Below, in pieces: positions 41,601-49,518 of a DNA stretch of 56,093 nucleotides; positions within the stretch are counted from its first letter, which is position 1, and each line of letters starts with the position of its first letter. The notes below the pieces were generated by a model that saw only the letters and a program-made list of their open reading frames with translations, searched no databases and was not told the DNA's origin. The stretch lies in the IMG/VR virus record IMGVR_UViG_3300021962_000005, positions 1-56,093 of that record. One strand, written 5' to 3'. The position numbers and the translations under genes were made by a program. The stretch is from a virus.

Positions 41601-43052
41601 GGGAGACATCACTGCTGCGCCCGTTGCGCCAGCGGCGGCGGCCTTCCCTGCAGGTGACGCAAGCACGTCGCGTGCTGTACGAAGGGCCGCGCCAATTGGT
41701 TTGCGAGCAGCCGCGGCAAAAGGAATGCCAAGGGTCGCGGCGTTAATAGCGGCCTCCCCTGTATTACCCTTGCGATATGCTTGTGCAGCGTCAATCACTG
41801 TAGGAAGAGCGAGAACGTCTGTAAGGCCAACACCATACGTCGGGCCAAATAGAGCTTCACCGGCACGCCTACGAAGCTCTGATCCGTAAGACGGGCCGCC
41901 TTCGCCCGCAATGACCGCCGCGGCTTTTGCCCTCCAATCATCTCTTGGACGAACAGTCGCCTCGCCCGGACGCACCGGGAAGTTGCGATAGTTCTGCAGC
42001 GCCCGCTGCCAGCCCTCGCCGTCAGCCTTAACCTCTTCGCCTTCACGCGGCTGGATGCTTGCTACGGACTGCCGCATTCTGGCGCGGTCACTCATTCCGC
42101 CATCGGCCATGACCTGACGGCCAACCTCCGGCATATACTCTGTCGGGTATTCGTCCTGCAGCAGGACAGGGCCGCCGTCTGCAAAGCCGTCGAGATCCTC
42201 GACCAGCTCCGGCTCGACGTAGTCGTACTCGTCGTCGTAGATCATCTCCGGCTCGATGTAATCGTACTCGCCTTCGACTTCTCCGCCGCCCGCAAAGCCG
42301 GGGTTCACGAAGTCTGCAACCTCGTTCAGCAGGCCACTGACAATGCCGCCATTGGAGTAGCCCTCATCTGCGGGCTCCGGCGGCGTCTCAGGCTCAACGT
42401 AGGGGCGCAGCTCCTGCAGCGCCTTGTCGGCACGGAAAAAATCTGCGGCGTTGTCCGGGTCGCCCCAGTTGATGACGCCGTTCTGGACAACAGGCTCGCC
42501 TGAAGACTGGTAGTCTTCTCCGCTCAGGACAGCGTTGGCGATGGCCTTGGCGGTCGCCGCTGGGCTTGTAACGGCCTTGTAGACCTGCTGCGGAATGCCT
42601 TTGGCGGTGGCAATGGCGCGATCTACAACGTTCTGCGGGGTATTGGGCTCAAGCCTGTCTGCGTATGCAAAAGACGGAAGCGTCGGGCTATTCTTGTCGC
42701 CAATGTTGAATGGCGCGACCGCCAATCCTCTGTTGGCAACCCACGAAGGCAATTGCGCCCGGGGCCGAGTGTTTCCCATTTCGGGAACTGGTTTGTAAAT
42801 ATTTCCAGCCCGCAGAGTGCTTTTTACTTTCGGCCCGTACTCTTCGTCCACGACCGGCTCATACGAGGGCCTCACCGTCAGTGGACGAGCCTCTGCGGCA
42901 ATCTCTGCCGCTCGGCGCACCGCCTGCTCCTGCGCACGCTGCATCTGGCGAATGCGCATCGCACCCTGCTCAAAGCGGCCACCGCTTTCAGGAGCGTAAG
43001 ACTGGCCATATGGGACGAGACGGCGGCGGCTGAAGAGGGTGTAATCGTCCAT
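38622..43052 (-). CDS. Giant multi-domain internal virion protein
   Basis: A 1476-residue protein directly downstream of the portal. About 1-420 is Q/A/R-rich, then acidic with repeated Y/F-x-x-GG-x-V units: YSNGGIV (~231), GFAGGGEV (~251), GFADGGPV (~287). About 430-500 is hydrophobic and alanine-rich, and 500-900 looks globular. Two GG-x-V units (GFAHGGPVEERDGYAGG ~918, GYAHGGPVEEREGYAG ~1243) each start a repeated helical module. Between them (about 1060-1175), LRGIGPAKSGFYAATLGRGD resembles a helix-hairpin-helix DNA-binding domain (DUF7178-like). The C-terminal 150 residues (GVTPDGKPIFMVDP, YFALGADFP) form another globular unit. It may be processed and ejected with the genome. Confidence 0.68.
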   Translation of the reverse strand: MDDYTLFSRRRLVPYGQSYAPESGGRFEQGAMRIRQMQRAQEQAVRRAAEIAAEARPLTVRPSYEPVVDEEYGPKVKSTLRAGNIYKPVPEMGNTRPRAQLPSWVANRGLAVAPFNIGDKNSPTLPSFAYADRLEPNTPQNVVDRAIATAKGIPQQVYKAVTSPAATAKAIANAVLSGEDYQSSGEPVVQNGVINWGDPDNAADFFRADKALQELRPYVEPETPPEPADEGYSNGGIVSGLLNEVADFVNPGFAGGGEVEGEYDYIEPEMIYDDEYDYVEPELVEDLDGFADGGPVLLQDEYPTEYMPEVGRQVMADGGMSDRARMRQSVASIQPREGEEVKADGEGWQRALQNYRNFPVRPGEATVRPRDDWRAKAAAVIAGEGGPSYGSELRRRAGEALFGPTYGVGLTDVLALPTVIDAAQAYRKGNTGEAAINAATLGIPFAAAARKPIGAALRTARDVLASPAGKAAAAGATGAAVMSPDDAEAGKLDIAKKIASAVIGHNSGLGSQTYNAVAPSEADLAKVAAQISARNKLLSPLSSDPEIVKEALRILETYKVPSGSEFGSGTYFKTKPPMAVSDVTADISPLPGIVPHRPKQGSWEDFYNVGKGGSFLNVGGDRLNQGVLTSINGQPTAWAVKLHGGPKYMLEGNPGAVWANAPSHTTSFENKIAALSERGPVFGVYSPMGPTAVDSSVDFFNAMMSQIPGSKITKKAAKAFDAAVKKGTFVQKVEDRERVANLMKENWPGILNIKTEEDALKAANIFTSATHRADLMKLMEKTEWQKLGFPNVGVTRAAVSDPEFKVSPQNVLGGRIVEFDTAGKVKPSLVFEHPTYPSVSAGRYTMDVPLLPTQDVAPTPTLDLLGRRTKSGEIMHPMSPDSRGRSSSRKMFTEQKQAQPINEEFINSVGNAVERIKKYGFAHGGPVEERDGYAGGSAVVSKALRKILDNLKTFKDPESTKIKDWQWRPVSDVAKDVGSTEISPHVLKYGDFMREMIEKGRKGDITDRDLLKAYTTTMASIQRRASDTNKIRSLSGLPLADAEAKIRPEGAWAEWLKSAAGQKFLDEGVKGNLSQDTVDQAMNLIRGFGLQNRQAEAMDFAVRNLPGRAEKANDLIYRGGQGASSPDEWRAFTSDLRGIGPAKSGFYAATLGRGDLPTLDARQIILHTGMPTEASKKILGRSFQGQKSFGALEGVDRLAARQKAMNLGLPSEYEPLRQHLTHHEIWDKTAGEKTTHKDIIDAMLGYAHGGPVEEREGYAGRGKVVSDALEAALNLVRGGKKVFPKPERMFPEGARPPGGEYIDPATGEILTGMKPSRAVIGVTPDGKPIFMVDPVQAEVTGSPGKGSAKTKTNLYRKSTGWKWIDVPKGYENVSTLVSAENRQKHYFALGADFPKGVDLEKYPNQKSEPRLKPTTQGNVYPGNEVGRIYSKGKEHPVYDMLTIRSLLPAALGAGAVLSSDQGSSEIGSPLPEPSKD

Positions 43053-43055
43053 TCC

Positions 43056-45500
43056 CTACTGCTCCTGTTCAGGTGGCAGCAGCGGTCCAAGACCCTCCTG
43101 CACCTGTGGCACTTCCCCCTCCCCGGTTAGTGGCGCTTCGTTTGCTTCGAGCCGCTGGATCATGCCCGGCTCCAAGACGCTTTCGATCACCGGCATGCCC
43201 GCCGGGTTCTTGGCGATGTCCTCCGCCAGCCTGACGGCGGCGAGGCGCTCGCGGCTTTCGCGGTCGCGCTTGCGGTTGATGGCGTCGAGCTGCATGTCCT
43301 GCTGCTTGATGTCCATCTCCTGCTGACGGAGCTGCATGTCCATCATCTTCAGCGGGTCCATCTCCTGCCCCGGCTGCTGCGCACCGAGCTGGGCGGCCTC
43401 GGCCCCCGTCTTCTGCGCCTGAGCCTGAATGTTGGCAATCTCGGCCTGCGTCTTTGCAGCCTCCAACTGCTGCATCATCGGATCCTGCGGCTGGCCCTGA
43501 CCCTTCTGCGCGGCATTGGCCTGCGCCGTGAGCATTTTGGCGTCGGCTTCCTTCTGCTTGATCTCCAGCATCTTCTGGATCGCCTGCTGCTCCGGCGGCG
43601 GCTTGGCGGCCAGTGCGCCCGGAGGCACCATGAACTGCTGCGGATTGCTCCAGCCCATCGCCTGCAGGGCGGCAGTGTCGATGGCAATCGGATCATACAG
43701 GCTCGGATTAGCAGCCTGAAGCTGCTTCAGGCCCATGATCTTCATCATGCGCTGCGCGTGGCTGGCCGTGTTCGGATCCGCCTGCGGGACCAGATCGCAG
43801 TCGTCCAGCGCCTTCAAGAACGTCTGCTCGTCCCACTGGTTCGTCATGGCGTCCTGCTTCTGCCAGAAGCTCTCGGGATTTTCCTTGAACGTCCGGACCA
43901 GCAGGGAGAACTCCTCGGCCTGCGCCGTGTGCATGCGCTTGTGGACGCTGTTCAAGACCTTAGTGGCCTGATCAATCATCGCCAGCGTTGTGCCGACCGG
44001 GGCGTCTGCACGGCCCTCTCCGACCTGCTGCTCGCTCGTTCCGCCGATGCGCATGCCGGTCTCGGCCATGTTGTTGACCAAGTTCATCAGCGCAGCGCCG
44101 GGCTCCTTGTAGGGTAGCGGCATGACAGCCTGATTGATCGGCATGCCGCCGGTCTTGATCAGAGCGCCACCGCCGGGCGGCACGCGGAAGATGTTTGTGT
44201 TCTGCCGTGCGCCGGTGTCGGCGTACAGGAAGCCGGGGAAGTTGGCGTACATACCCGCGTCCAGCATCTCACGCCAAGCAGCAGTAATGGCATTGGTCGT
44301 GTTGCCGAGGATATGCAGCAGCCCGATGTCGTAAAACCCAAGGCCGGGGACAAACGTGTACTTGACGAAGTTTTGCCTCGCCTCCGGCAGTTCGGCCTCG
44401 TCCATGTCGTAATTGCGAACAATCGACAAAATCTCGCGGGTCGAGACGTCAATGGTGACGCGATACGGAACCTCTAAGCCACTGATCTTGCCCTTGTATT
44501 TGTGCTCGAAGCCGAGGATGTCCAGCTCGCAGTAACACTCATATATTTCCCGGTCGCGGTCTTCTGGGCGGAACACGCCCTCAGATATTCCTTCTACCGA
44601 GCGCTTTTCCCGCTGCGCGGCATCGAGCTGCGCCTCCTTCGGAGCCGACAGATCAGTGTCGCGGTAGACGCCGAGAATTTGCAGGCGGCGGACGGTCGAT
44701 GAACGCATCATTACGCGATGCGTAATTCTCTTGGCGTTCCGCAGGTCGGTCGCAGCGTTGTTGACGATCAGGTCTTCAGCATCGACGCTCTCGCTGACCG
44801 GGCGGCCACGCAGGGGGCAGAAGTAGACCTTCTTGAAGGCCGTCCCGCCGAAGCCGAGCATCAGCAGCATGCGGTCGGTGTCGGGGTAGTATTCGGCCGC
44901 GGTGCTGGTCAGGTAGTGGTTCAGATCGCGTTCCAGCGCATTGGCGAGCTGGTCTTCCTGCAGCGTCGGTGTATTGTCGTCGTTGCGGATCTTGACCGGC
45001 CCGTCGGTCGGCAGCAGCTCGCTGCGGGCATTGGCCTGAAAACGCAGCACGGCCTCCAGCAGCAGCGGGTGGCGGACTTGGCTCATGCCCTCGACCGGTG
45101 CGCCCTCAGACGCGCCCTGCAGGTTCGGCACCTCCAGCTTCAGGCCGAGCAGCTTGATGCCGGTCGCCCGGTTCTCGACCCACTCTTTGCGGCTGTCGAT
45201 GTCATCGTCAATGCCTCGCAGCAGATCGTCGGCAATGCGGCCCAGTTCGGTCTGCGGGATGTCTTCCACCAGATTATCGAACCACTGCTCCTGCCGCCGC
45301 TCTTTGCGGTCAATGGGCTGTCCGTCAAGCGAGACAGTCACCGAACCGTCGTCGTGCTCGATGCGGAGGATCTCGCCATCAGAATTGATCTCAGGAACGT
45401 CTTCGCCGGCCTCGATGATCACGTCAGGCATGTCGGCCATATTCGGCTCGGGGAGCCCCGGCAGGCGAATGGACGGGTTTACGAGGCCCGGTGTCGGCAT
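43056..45500 (-). CDS. Portal protein
   Basis: An 814-residue podovirus-type portal. The opening is proline/glycine-rich, followed by an acidic stretch. The conserved core includes RRQEQWFDNLVEDIPQTELG, SQVRHPLLLEAVLRFQANARSELLPTDGPV, YYPDTDRMLLMLGFGGTAFKKVY, DLIVNNAATDLRNAKRITHRV and a central VPGLGFYDIGLLHILGN helix. From about residue 620 a long Q/A/M-rich coiled coil runs to 770, as in P22/SU10-type portals whose C-terminus forms the barrel. It is encoded after TerL and one small gene. It forms the ring through which DNA is packaged and ejected. Confidence 0.9.
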   Translation of the reverse strand: MPTPGLVNPSIRLPGLPEPNMADMPDVIIEAGEDVPEINSDGEILRIEHDDGSVTVSLDGQPIDRKERRQEQWFDNLVEDIPQTELGRIADDLLRGIDDDIDSRKEWVENRATGIKLLGLKLEVPNLQGASEGAPVEGMSQVRHPLLLEAVLRFQANARSELLPTDGPVKIRNDDNTPTLQEDQLANALERDLNHYLTSTAAEYYPDTDRMLLMLGFGGTAFKKVYFCPLRGRPVSESVDAEDLIVNNAATDLRNAKRITHRVMMRSSTVRRLQILGVYRDTDLSAPKEAQLDAAQREKRSVEGISEGVFRPEDRDREIYECYCELDILGFEHKYKGKISGLEVPYRVTIDVSTREILSIVRNYDMDEAELPEARQNFVKYTFVPGLGFYDIGLLHILGNTTNAITAAWREMLDAGMYANFPGFLYADTGARQNTNIFRVPPGGGALIKTGGMPINQAVMPLPYKEPGAALMNLVNNMAETGMRIGGTSEQQVGEGRADAPVGTTLAMIDQATKVLNSVHKRMHTAQAEEFSLLVRTFKENPESFWQKQDAMTNQWDEQTFLKALDDCDLVPQADPNTASHAQRMMKIMGLKQLQAANPSLYDPIAIDTAALQAMGWSNPQQFMVPPGALAAKPPPEQQAIQKMLEIKQKEADAKMLTAQANAAQKGQGQPQDPMMQQLEAAKTQAEIANIQAQAQKTGAEAAQLGAQQPGQEMDPLKMMDMQLRQQEMDIKQQDMQLDAINRKRDRESRERLAAVRLAEDIAKNPAGMPVIESVLEPGMIQRLEANEAPLTGEGEVPQVQEGLGPLLPPEQEQ

Positions 45501-45502
45501 AA

Positions 45503-45727
45503 TCAGTTCCCTGCGTTCTGCTCGGCCAGCATGGCCCCAATCTCTTTAACAAAGCGTTGTATGCCCTGCTGTGCGGCGATTGTATCATTCTTGGCCGAGA
45601 TTTCATAGATGCGGACATAGTCGTGCGGCTGGCGGCCCCAGACCTCCACTTTGAAGGCCCCGAGCGTCCGCGGAGTGGCGGGGCGAATAACGTCTACGAC
45701 GGCGCTTGCGCCAATAAACTCAGTCAT
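45503..45727 (-). CDS. Small protein between TerL and portal
   Basis: A 74-residue protein (MTEFIGASAVVDVIRPATPRT...) with a compact alpha/beta pattern, including FKVEVWGRQPHDYVRIYEISAKNDTIAAQQGIQRFVKEIG, where a beta hairpin is followed by a long helix. It is packed 2 bases before the portal and 8 bases after TerL, which supports a real gene. Functions such as a packaging accessory are possible, but nothing in the sequence is diagnostic. Confidence 0.65.
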   Translation of the reverse strand: MTEFIGASAVVDVIRPATPRTLGAFKVEVWGRQPHDYVRIYEISAKNDTIAAQQGIQRFVKEIGAMLAEQNAGN

Positions 45728-45735
45728 TTCAAACC

Positions 45736-47451
45736 TCAGACAGGATAAAGCGGCGCGGGTGCCTTGCCGCGCTGGCGTCGGCCAGCGTCAATCTCAGCTA
45801 TACGCTCGGGAGCCCTGACGAGCAAGCCTGTCTCGCGCATATGGCGCAGAGCCTGACTGACCGTATCGACCAAGTCGTCGTGCTTACCTTTCGGAAAGAC
45901 CTCGCACTGGCGGATGACCATGTCGGCCCAGCTCCGGTCCGGCGCGTGGATCATGCCCTCAGAGAACAAATGCTGAACGCTGTACAGGCGGGCGAGCTTG
46001 TCGATGCTGCCCGGATTGATGAGCTGCACGGCCCAGTCCTCGTGCCCGTAGAGGCGGCGCAACTCCTGCGCGACGCTCAGGCCCGACGCCTTCCCTTCGA
46101 CCAGCAGCTTGTCGACCTTCATGGCCCGGCAGGTCTTGGCAATCTTTGCCACAAGATCGGCCAGCTCCAGCCTCTCCTGCCACGCCTGCATCAGCATGAC
46201 GCGAGGCGTCGACTGTGGATCGTCCGGCAGCAGATGTTTGATCCGCAAGCCCTCGTCGAAGCGGCTGGCCTCGCGCATACGGCTGCGCCGGTTGCCGTCT
46301 CGGTCCGACCAATTGTCGGCTGTGGCGCTGTCGAGATCCCCGGAGAAGACGCCCCAGACGGTCATTGCGCTGTAGTCGTTCTCGGTCTTGGTCGTGTAGG
46401 CTGTGTCGATGCTGGCCACGACGTAGTCCATCGGCGGGTATGCGTCGCGGGGCCAGAGCGACCACCAGTCGGCCTTGATCACGCCGCCGCCGCGAGGCGC
46501 AGGCTCCTGCTGGAACTGCCCAGCGGTCGCGTATGGCCCCATCACGCGCTTGTCGCGCTCGACGACGTCCGCTGGGAACCTCTGCGGGAACAGCAGCTCT
46601 CCGTCGGTCTGCCGAGGATCCTCCAGCCCGAGGCGCGTAGGCATTGCCCGGCGCGGGTCGTACTCCATTGGCAGCATGACGTGATCGTAGCCGAGCTGAC
46701 GGTCGAGGATCACGCCGCTGACGTCGTCCTCGTGCAGCCTCTGCATGACGATGACGATGGCGCTGCGGTCAGGGTTGTTGAGGCGGGTTGGCACAGCCTC
46801 CTGAAACCAGAGCGTTGCGCTCTCGCGCTGCTGGTCGCTGTTCGCGCCGTCGACGCTGTGCGGGTCGTCGATGATAACCCGGTCGCCGCGGGAGCCGGTG
46901 ATCGAGCCTGCGGCAGCCGCCTGCCGAAAGCCGGTTGCGCTGTTTTCAAACTTGGTCTTCTGGTTCTGGTCGCCGGTCAACTCGACGCGGTCGCCCCAAC
47001 GCTCATGATACCACTCAGACGTGATCAGGCGGCGCATGCGCAGCCCGTCGCGGATGGCGAGGTCGAGGCTATGCGAGGCGCAGACGTAGCGCATGTGCGC
47101 CATGTCCTTCGGCCCCCACTCCCAAGCCGGCCAGAACACGCCGACAAGCAGCGACTTCATGGTGCCGGGCGGCACGTTGATCAGCAGGCGGTTGTACGCC
47201 GTGCCGTCGTCCAGCTCGATGCCGTCGGTGATCGCCTCCAGATGAGCGCACAGAAAGTCAATGTGCCAGCCGTGGACGTATGGCTGGCCCGGCTCGATGA
47301 TGTGCCACGCCTGCCGCACGAAAGTGGCGAGATCCTCCTCGCATTCGGCTCTGCTGATCGCTCGCAGCGTTCCGGCAACGTCGACTCGCTGCGAGCCTAT
47401 GATTGCGACATTTTGCACTTCCGGCCCCAGTCCCTGCGCAGTTTGCCCCAC
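45736..47451 (-). CDS. terL: Terminase large subunit (TerL)
   Basis: A 571-residue DNA-packaging motor. The ATPase part has a Walker A-like NVPPGTMKS (92-100), a conserved SLDLAIRDGLRMRRLITSEWY region and Walker B VIIDDPHSV (192-200), with ASIDTAYTTK (D349) as the first acidic residue of the RNase H-like nuclease and DDLVDTVSQAL near residue 530 as another. The protein is of the size seen in Mu- and SU10-like phages. The chosen start is GTG at 47451, with no strong leader, in a 55-base overlap with the gene before it. It cuts concatemers and powers packaging through the portal. Confidence 0.92.
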   Translation of the reverse strand: MGQTAQGLGPEVQNVAIIGSQRVDVAGTLRAISRAECEEDLATFVRQAWHIIEPGQPYVHGWHIDFLCAHLEAITDGIELDDGTAYNRLLINVPPGTMKSLLVGVFWPAWEWGPKDMAHMRYVCASHSLDLAIRDGLRMRRLITSEWYHERWGDRVELTGDQNQKTKFENSATGFRQAAAAGSITGSRGDRVIIDDPHSVDGANSDQQRESATLWFQEAVPTRLNNPDRSAIVIVMQRLHEDDVSGVILDRQLGYDHVMLPMEYDPRRAMPTRLGLEDPRQTDGELLFPQRFPADVVERDKRVMGPYATAGQFQQEPAPRGGGVIKADWWSLWPRDAYPPMDYVVASIDTAYTTKTENDYSAMTVWGVFSGDLDSATADNWSDRDGNRRSRMREASRFDEGLRIKHLLPDDPQSTPRVMLMQAWQERLELADLVAKIAKTCRAMKVDKLLVEGKASGLSVAQELRRLYGHEDWAVQLINPGSIDKLARLYSVQHLFSEGMIHAPDRSWADMVIRQCEVFPKGKHDDLVDTVSQALRHMRETGLLVRAPERIAEIDAGRRQRGKAPAPLYPV

Positions 47452-47672
47452 GGAGCCGTCGTCTCAGCCAGCCGCAGATATTCCTCGTCCGCTACAGGAT
47501 CATACCACTTTTCCAGCGACATAGCGATTGCGTGCTCGTCACTGGTCGAATAGATCAGGTCGCCGTCCGGGTGCTCATAACAGTACCCCAGCTCTTCCTC
47601 GTCCAGCTCAGACCGCCGCAGCCAACCGAACTGCCAGTGCCAGCCCCGGTCGCGATATTCGTGTTTTGTCAT
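47397..47672 (-). CDS. Small protein between TerS and TerL
   Basis: A 91-residue protein: acidic in the first half (SELDEEELGYCYEHPDGDLIY), then W-, Y- and E-rich, and basic at the end (KLRRDWGRKCKMSQS). It overlaps TerL by 55 bases and shares ATGA with the gene before it, so the three are tightly coupled. No family is recognised. The aromatic-rich pattern (YRDRGWHWQFGW) hints at a compact domain. A packaging accessory is possible. Confidence 0.62.
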   Translation of the reverse strand: MTKHEYRDRGWHWQFGWLRRSELDEEELGYCYEHPDGDLIYSTSDEHAIAMSLEKWYDPVADEEYLRLAETTAPWGKLRRDWGRKCKMSQS

Positions 47673-47932
47673 GACCAGCGGCCTCCTGAATAGAGCAGAT
47701 CAAGTCCGTGCATCAAGCACTCGTGCTTGCGTATCTCAGCACGGGATATGTTTTCCTTTCGGATCGGATCCCTGTGCGCAATGTAAATATGGATGAGAGC
47801 CGTCTTCACGTCCAGCTCTAACTCATCGGCGACCTTTTTCAGCGTGCTAGGCCCTTGATATTTGCGCATTAACGTGTCGCGCTGGTCACTCGTTATCGTC
47901 GGTATCTTGAGGTAGTGCAGCATATGTTCCAT
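47669..47932 (-). CDS. Small HTH-like protein in the packaging operon
   Basis: An 87-residue protein with a probable helix-turn-helix: GPSTLKKVADELELDVKTALIHIY (about 27-50), a pattern found in sigma-like or small regulatory DNA-binding proteins. ATG 47932 or 47923 could start it; the latter has AGGATGG at a better distance. It overlaps TerS by 38-47 bases and the following gene by 4. A packaging-site binder or a late regulator would both suit the position; neither is proven. Confidence 0.6.
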   Translation of the reverse strand: MEHMLHYLKIPTITSDQRDTLMRKYQGPSTLKKVADELELDVKTALIHIYIAHRDPIRKENISRAEIRKHECLMHGLDLLYSGGRWS

Positions 47933-48416
47933 CCTGCTGCTGCGTCATCAGCAGTACTCTCTTTAGTGCGTCACGGTCTTCGACCGCCAATTGATCGACG
48001 TCAATCGTGACCGGCTTCAGCTCAATCGGCCCGCCGCCCGGCCCGCTGACTTCATGGCGAGACACGTCGCCATAAATTCGCGGCGCGATTTTCATCACGC
48101 GCCACTGATAATGGTTCAACTTAACCCGAGTTGAGTTAACATTGTCCTCGGTGCAGGCATCTGCGAGCCTTTTAAGCTCGTGCATTTCATGATCCGCCAG
48201 CGCCTCGCGTGCGCGTGCGCATTGAAAATCAAATTCCGGATGCGCCAATCGCCAACGATAAATGCTTGAATACGAAGGCATATCAGCATCACTGCAGACA
48301 TCATTCAGGTCTCTGCCAGTTATCACGCGCTCGCAGAACTCAGCCGCAACGTCCGGCGAATACTTTGTCGGACGCCCAGCAGGCTTGTGAGGTACTCCGG
48401 GTTTAACCCGTGGCAT
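47886..48416 (-). CDS. terS: Terminase small subunit-like protein (Sf6 gp1-type)
   Basis: A 176-residue protein. The N-terminal DNA-binding helix-turn-helix reads GRPTKYSPDVAAEFCERVITGR and continues with DMPSYSSIYRWRLAHPEFDFQCARAREALADHEMHEL, the typical Sf6 small-terminase pattern. The central helices contain NHYQWRVMKIAPRIYGD, and the C-terminal 40 residues are acidic. It recognises phage DNA and feeds it to TerL. It overlaps the GapR-like gene by 14 bases and precedes TerL by two small genes. Confidence 0.85.
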   Translation of the reverse strand: MPRVKPGVPHKPAGRPTKYSPDVAAEFCERVITGRDLNDVCSDADMPSYSSIYRWRLAHPEFDFQCARAREALADHEMHELKRLADACTEDNVNSTRVKLNHYQWRVMKIAPRIYGDVSRHEVSGPGGGPIELKPVTIDVDQLAVEDRDALKRVLLMTQQQDGTYAALPQDTDDNE

Positions 48417-48687
48417 TGGCTTTCTCGCGCTCTATAGCCGCCATCCCAAGTGGCGTATCTGCAAGCATTCCAAGGGCTTGCATGTATGTCTCGATCAGCG
48501 CCTGCTCGGTCTCTCGTGCGTGCTGATCCTGCTTACGCATCGAGACGATCTTGCGCAGGATTTTGACGTCGAAGCCGTTTGATTTGGCCTCAGCGTAGAC
48601 GTCCTTGATGTCTGCGCCAAGCACAGCCTTTTCGTCTTCCAGCCGCTCGATGCGTTGTACCAAACTCTCTAACATATTGTTATTCAT
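48403..48687 (-). CDS. GapR-like DNA-binding protein (DUF2312)
   Basis: A 94-residue protein strongly resembling GapR, a nucleoid-associated protein of Alphaproteobacteria: IERLEDEKAVLGADIKDVYAEAKSNGFDVK, then ILRKIVSMRKQD, keep nearly all conserved positions (the family reads VYAEAKGNGFDVK and RKQD). GapR binds overtwisted AT-rich DNA ahead of replication and transcription forks and stimulates topoisomerases. Here it is the first gene of the late packaging operon, overlapping TerS by 14 bases. It may compact DNA for packaging, relieve supercoiling during phage replication, or manipulate host chromatin. It is the main host indicator. Confidence 0.9.
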   Translation of the reverse strand: MNNNMLESLVQRIERLEDEKAVLGADIKDVYAEAKSNGFDVKILRKIVSMRKQDQHARETEQALIETYMQALGMLADTPLGMAAIEREKANATG

Positions 48688-48858
48688 AGCTTTACCCTCT
48701 CGTTAAGCAACATAAGAATACGCGCACCGAGGCAAAAAGTCCATACACGCTGTGGATAGCTGCATGGCGCATATTATTTTTTTTGAGAGAATATCCGCCA
48801 TAAGGAAAAAACAAACAATAACAATTATTTAGCAAAATTGGCGTAAACCCGTTAACAG
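48688..48858. promoter_or_regulatory. Intergenic region between late (leftward) and early (rightward) operons
   Basis: An AT-rich gap holding the late-operon start on the minus strand and the first early cassette on the plus strand. A near-perfect DnaA box (TGTGGATAG, 8/9) lies at 48751-48759. For the leftward direction, only weak -10-like elements (TATTCT, TATGTT) are visible, with no consensus -35, which suggests an activator-dependent late promoter. Runs of T and A occur at 48773-48835. No further gene is supported here. Confidence 0.45.
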
Positions 48859-48920
48859 TTGACACACGAATTTTATTCGCGTATAGGTATCTCACGGTCG
48901 CTGGTGACCGCTACATGGAG
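48859..48920 (+). promoter_or_regulatory. Early promoter/operator/leader-hairpin cassette, copy 1
   Basis: TTGACA (48859-48864), an exact 17-base spacer and TATAGG (48882-48887) form a strong sigma70-type promoter. The spacer holds the inverted repeat CGAATTTTATTCG, a probable operator lying between -35 and -10. Downstream, CGGTC/GACCG (48895-48899 and 48906-48910) form a 5-bp leader hairpin, followed by the GGAG ribosome binding site. The whole block is repeated at 49450, 50331 and 51263. Confidence 0.85.
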
Positions 48921-48927
48921 ACCCACA

Positions 48928-49434
48928 ATGAACATGGAACAAGCCATCGAAGCCCTCATCCCGATCATCGCAGACCGCGTTGCCGCGCAATGGGGTCGCC
49001 AATTTGACCGTCTGGTTGAGCAGTTCGGCACGACCCTCACCGGCGTGTACAATTCTGGAAGCGCCAATGTTTGGGGTGAGACCATACGACCACTGTGTAG
49101 TGCAGTTGAGGTCAGCCACAACCGCTACGAGTACAAGCTCAACGACGCCAAAGTCGCCGCCGCCGCGCAAGCATATGCAGAAGCAGCCGCAAACGAGTGG
49201 CGCGAGAAGATCACCGGCAAGCTGGCTGATGTTGAGTACCGCGAGTTCAAACTGTTCGGCGGCTGCAATTTCCTCGTCCACGCTACCCGCGACGGACACG
49301 ACATCCGGTTGGATCAGCAGATCATCCTGAAGAGCAGCCCGAAAGGCAAGCTGTTCAATCAGTTTCCTGCTCGCATCTACGTCGACGGCAAGCTCGTCAG
49401 TGAGAAGAAATACAAAGAAATGTGGGTGGCGTGA
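48928..49434 (+). CDS. Early protein of unknown function (cassette 1)
   Basis: A 168-residue protein starting at the ATG 7 bases after the GGAG of cassette 1; the frame extends upstream into the promoter but is not translated there. Features: an amphipathic helix (MNMEQAIEALIPIIADRVAAQW), an alanine-rich helix (AKVAAAAQAYAEAAANEW) and a C-terminal beta region (ATRDGHDIRLDQQIILKSS, PARIYVDGKLVSEKKYKE). No enzymatic motif is evident. As an early, strongly promoted gene it is probably expressed on entry and may act on the host. Confidence 0.7.
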   Translation: MNMEQAIEALIPIIADRVAAQWGRQFDRLVEQFGTTLTGVYNSGSANVWGETIRPLCSAVEVSHNRYEYKLNDAKVAAAAQAYAEAAANEWREKITGKLADVEYREFKLFGGCNFLVHATRDGHDIRLDQQIILKSSPKGKLFNQFPARIYVDGKLVSEKKYKEMWVA

Positions 49435-49449
49435 GCCATCCATACCCTG

Positions 49450-49511
49450 TTGACACACGAATTTTATTCACATATAGGTATCTCACGGTCGCTGGTGACC
49501 GCTACATGGAG
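49450..49511 (+). promoter_or_regulatory. Early promoter/operator/leader-hairpin cassette, copy 2
   Basis: TTGACA (49450-49455), 17-base spacer, TATAGG (49473-49478), the leader hairpin and CTACATGGAG are all as in copy 1. The operator arms are slightly degenerate: GAATTTTATTC remains, with an outer mismatch (ATTCAC instead of ATTCGC). Confidence 0.85.
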
Positions 49512-49518
49512 AAACATT

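Noticed and set aside
45841-47553. A 570-codon open frame on the plus strand opposite TerL
   Set aside because: It is antisense to a clear terminase with Walker and nuclease motifs, has histidine/valine/arginine-rich shadow composition and no ribosome binding site; long antisense frames are expected in this GC-rich codon usage.
48692-48895. 67-codon minus-strand frame in the early/late intergenic region
   Set aside because: It would begin inside the promoter cassette and has no leader; its sequence is the complement of regulatory DNA.
48859-48927. N-terminal extension of the early protein into the promoter cassette (same peptide also seen at 49450)
   Set aside because: The extension is a by-product of the repeated promoter DNA being open in that frame; the ATG after the GGAG leader is the right start.
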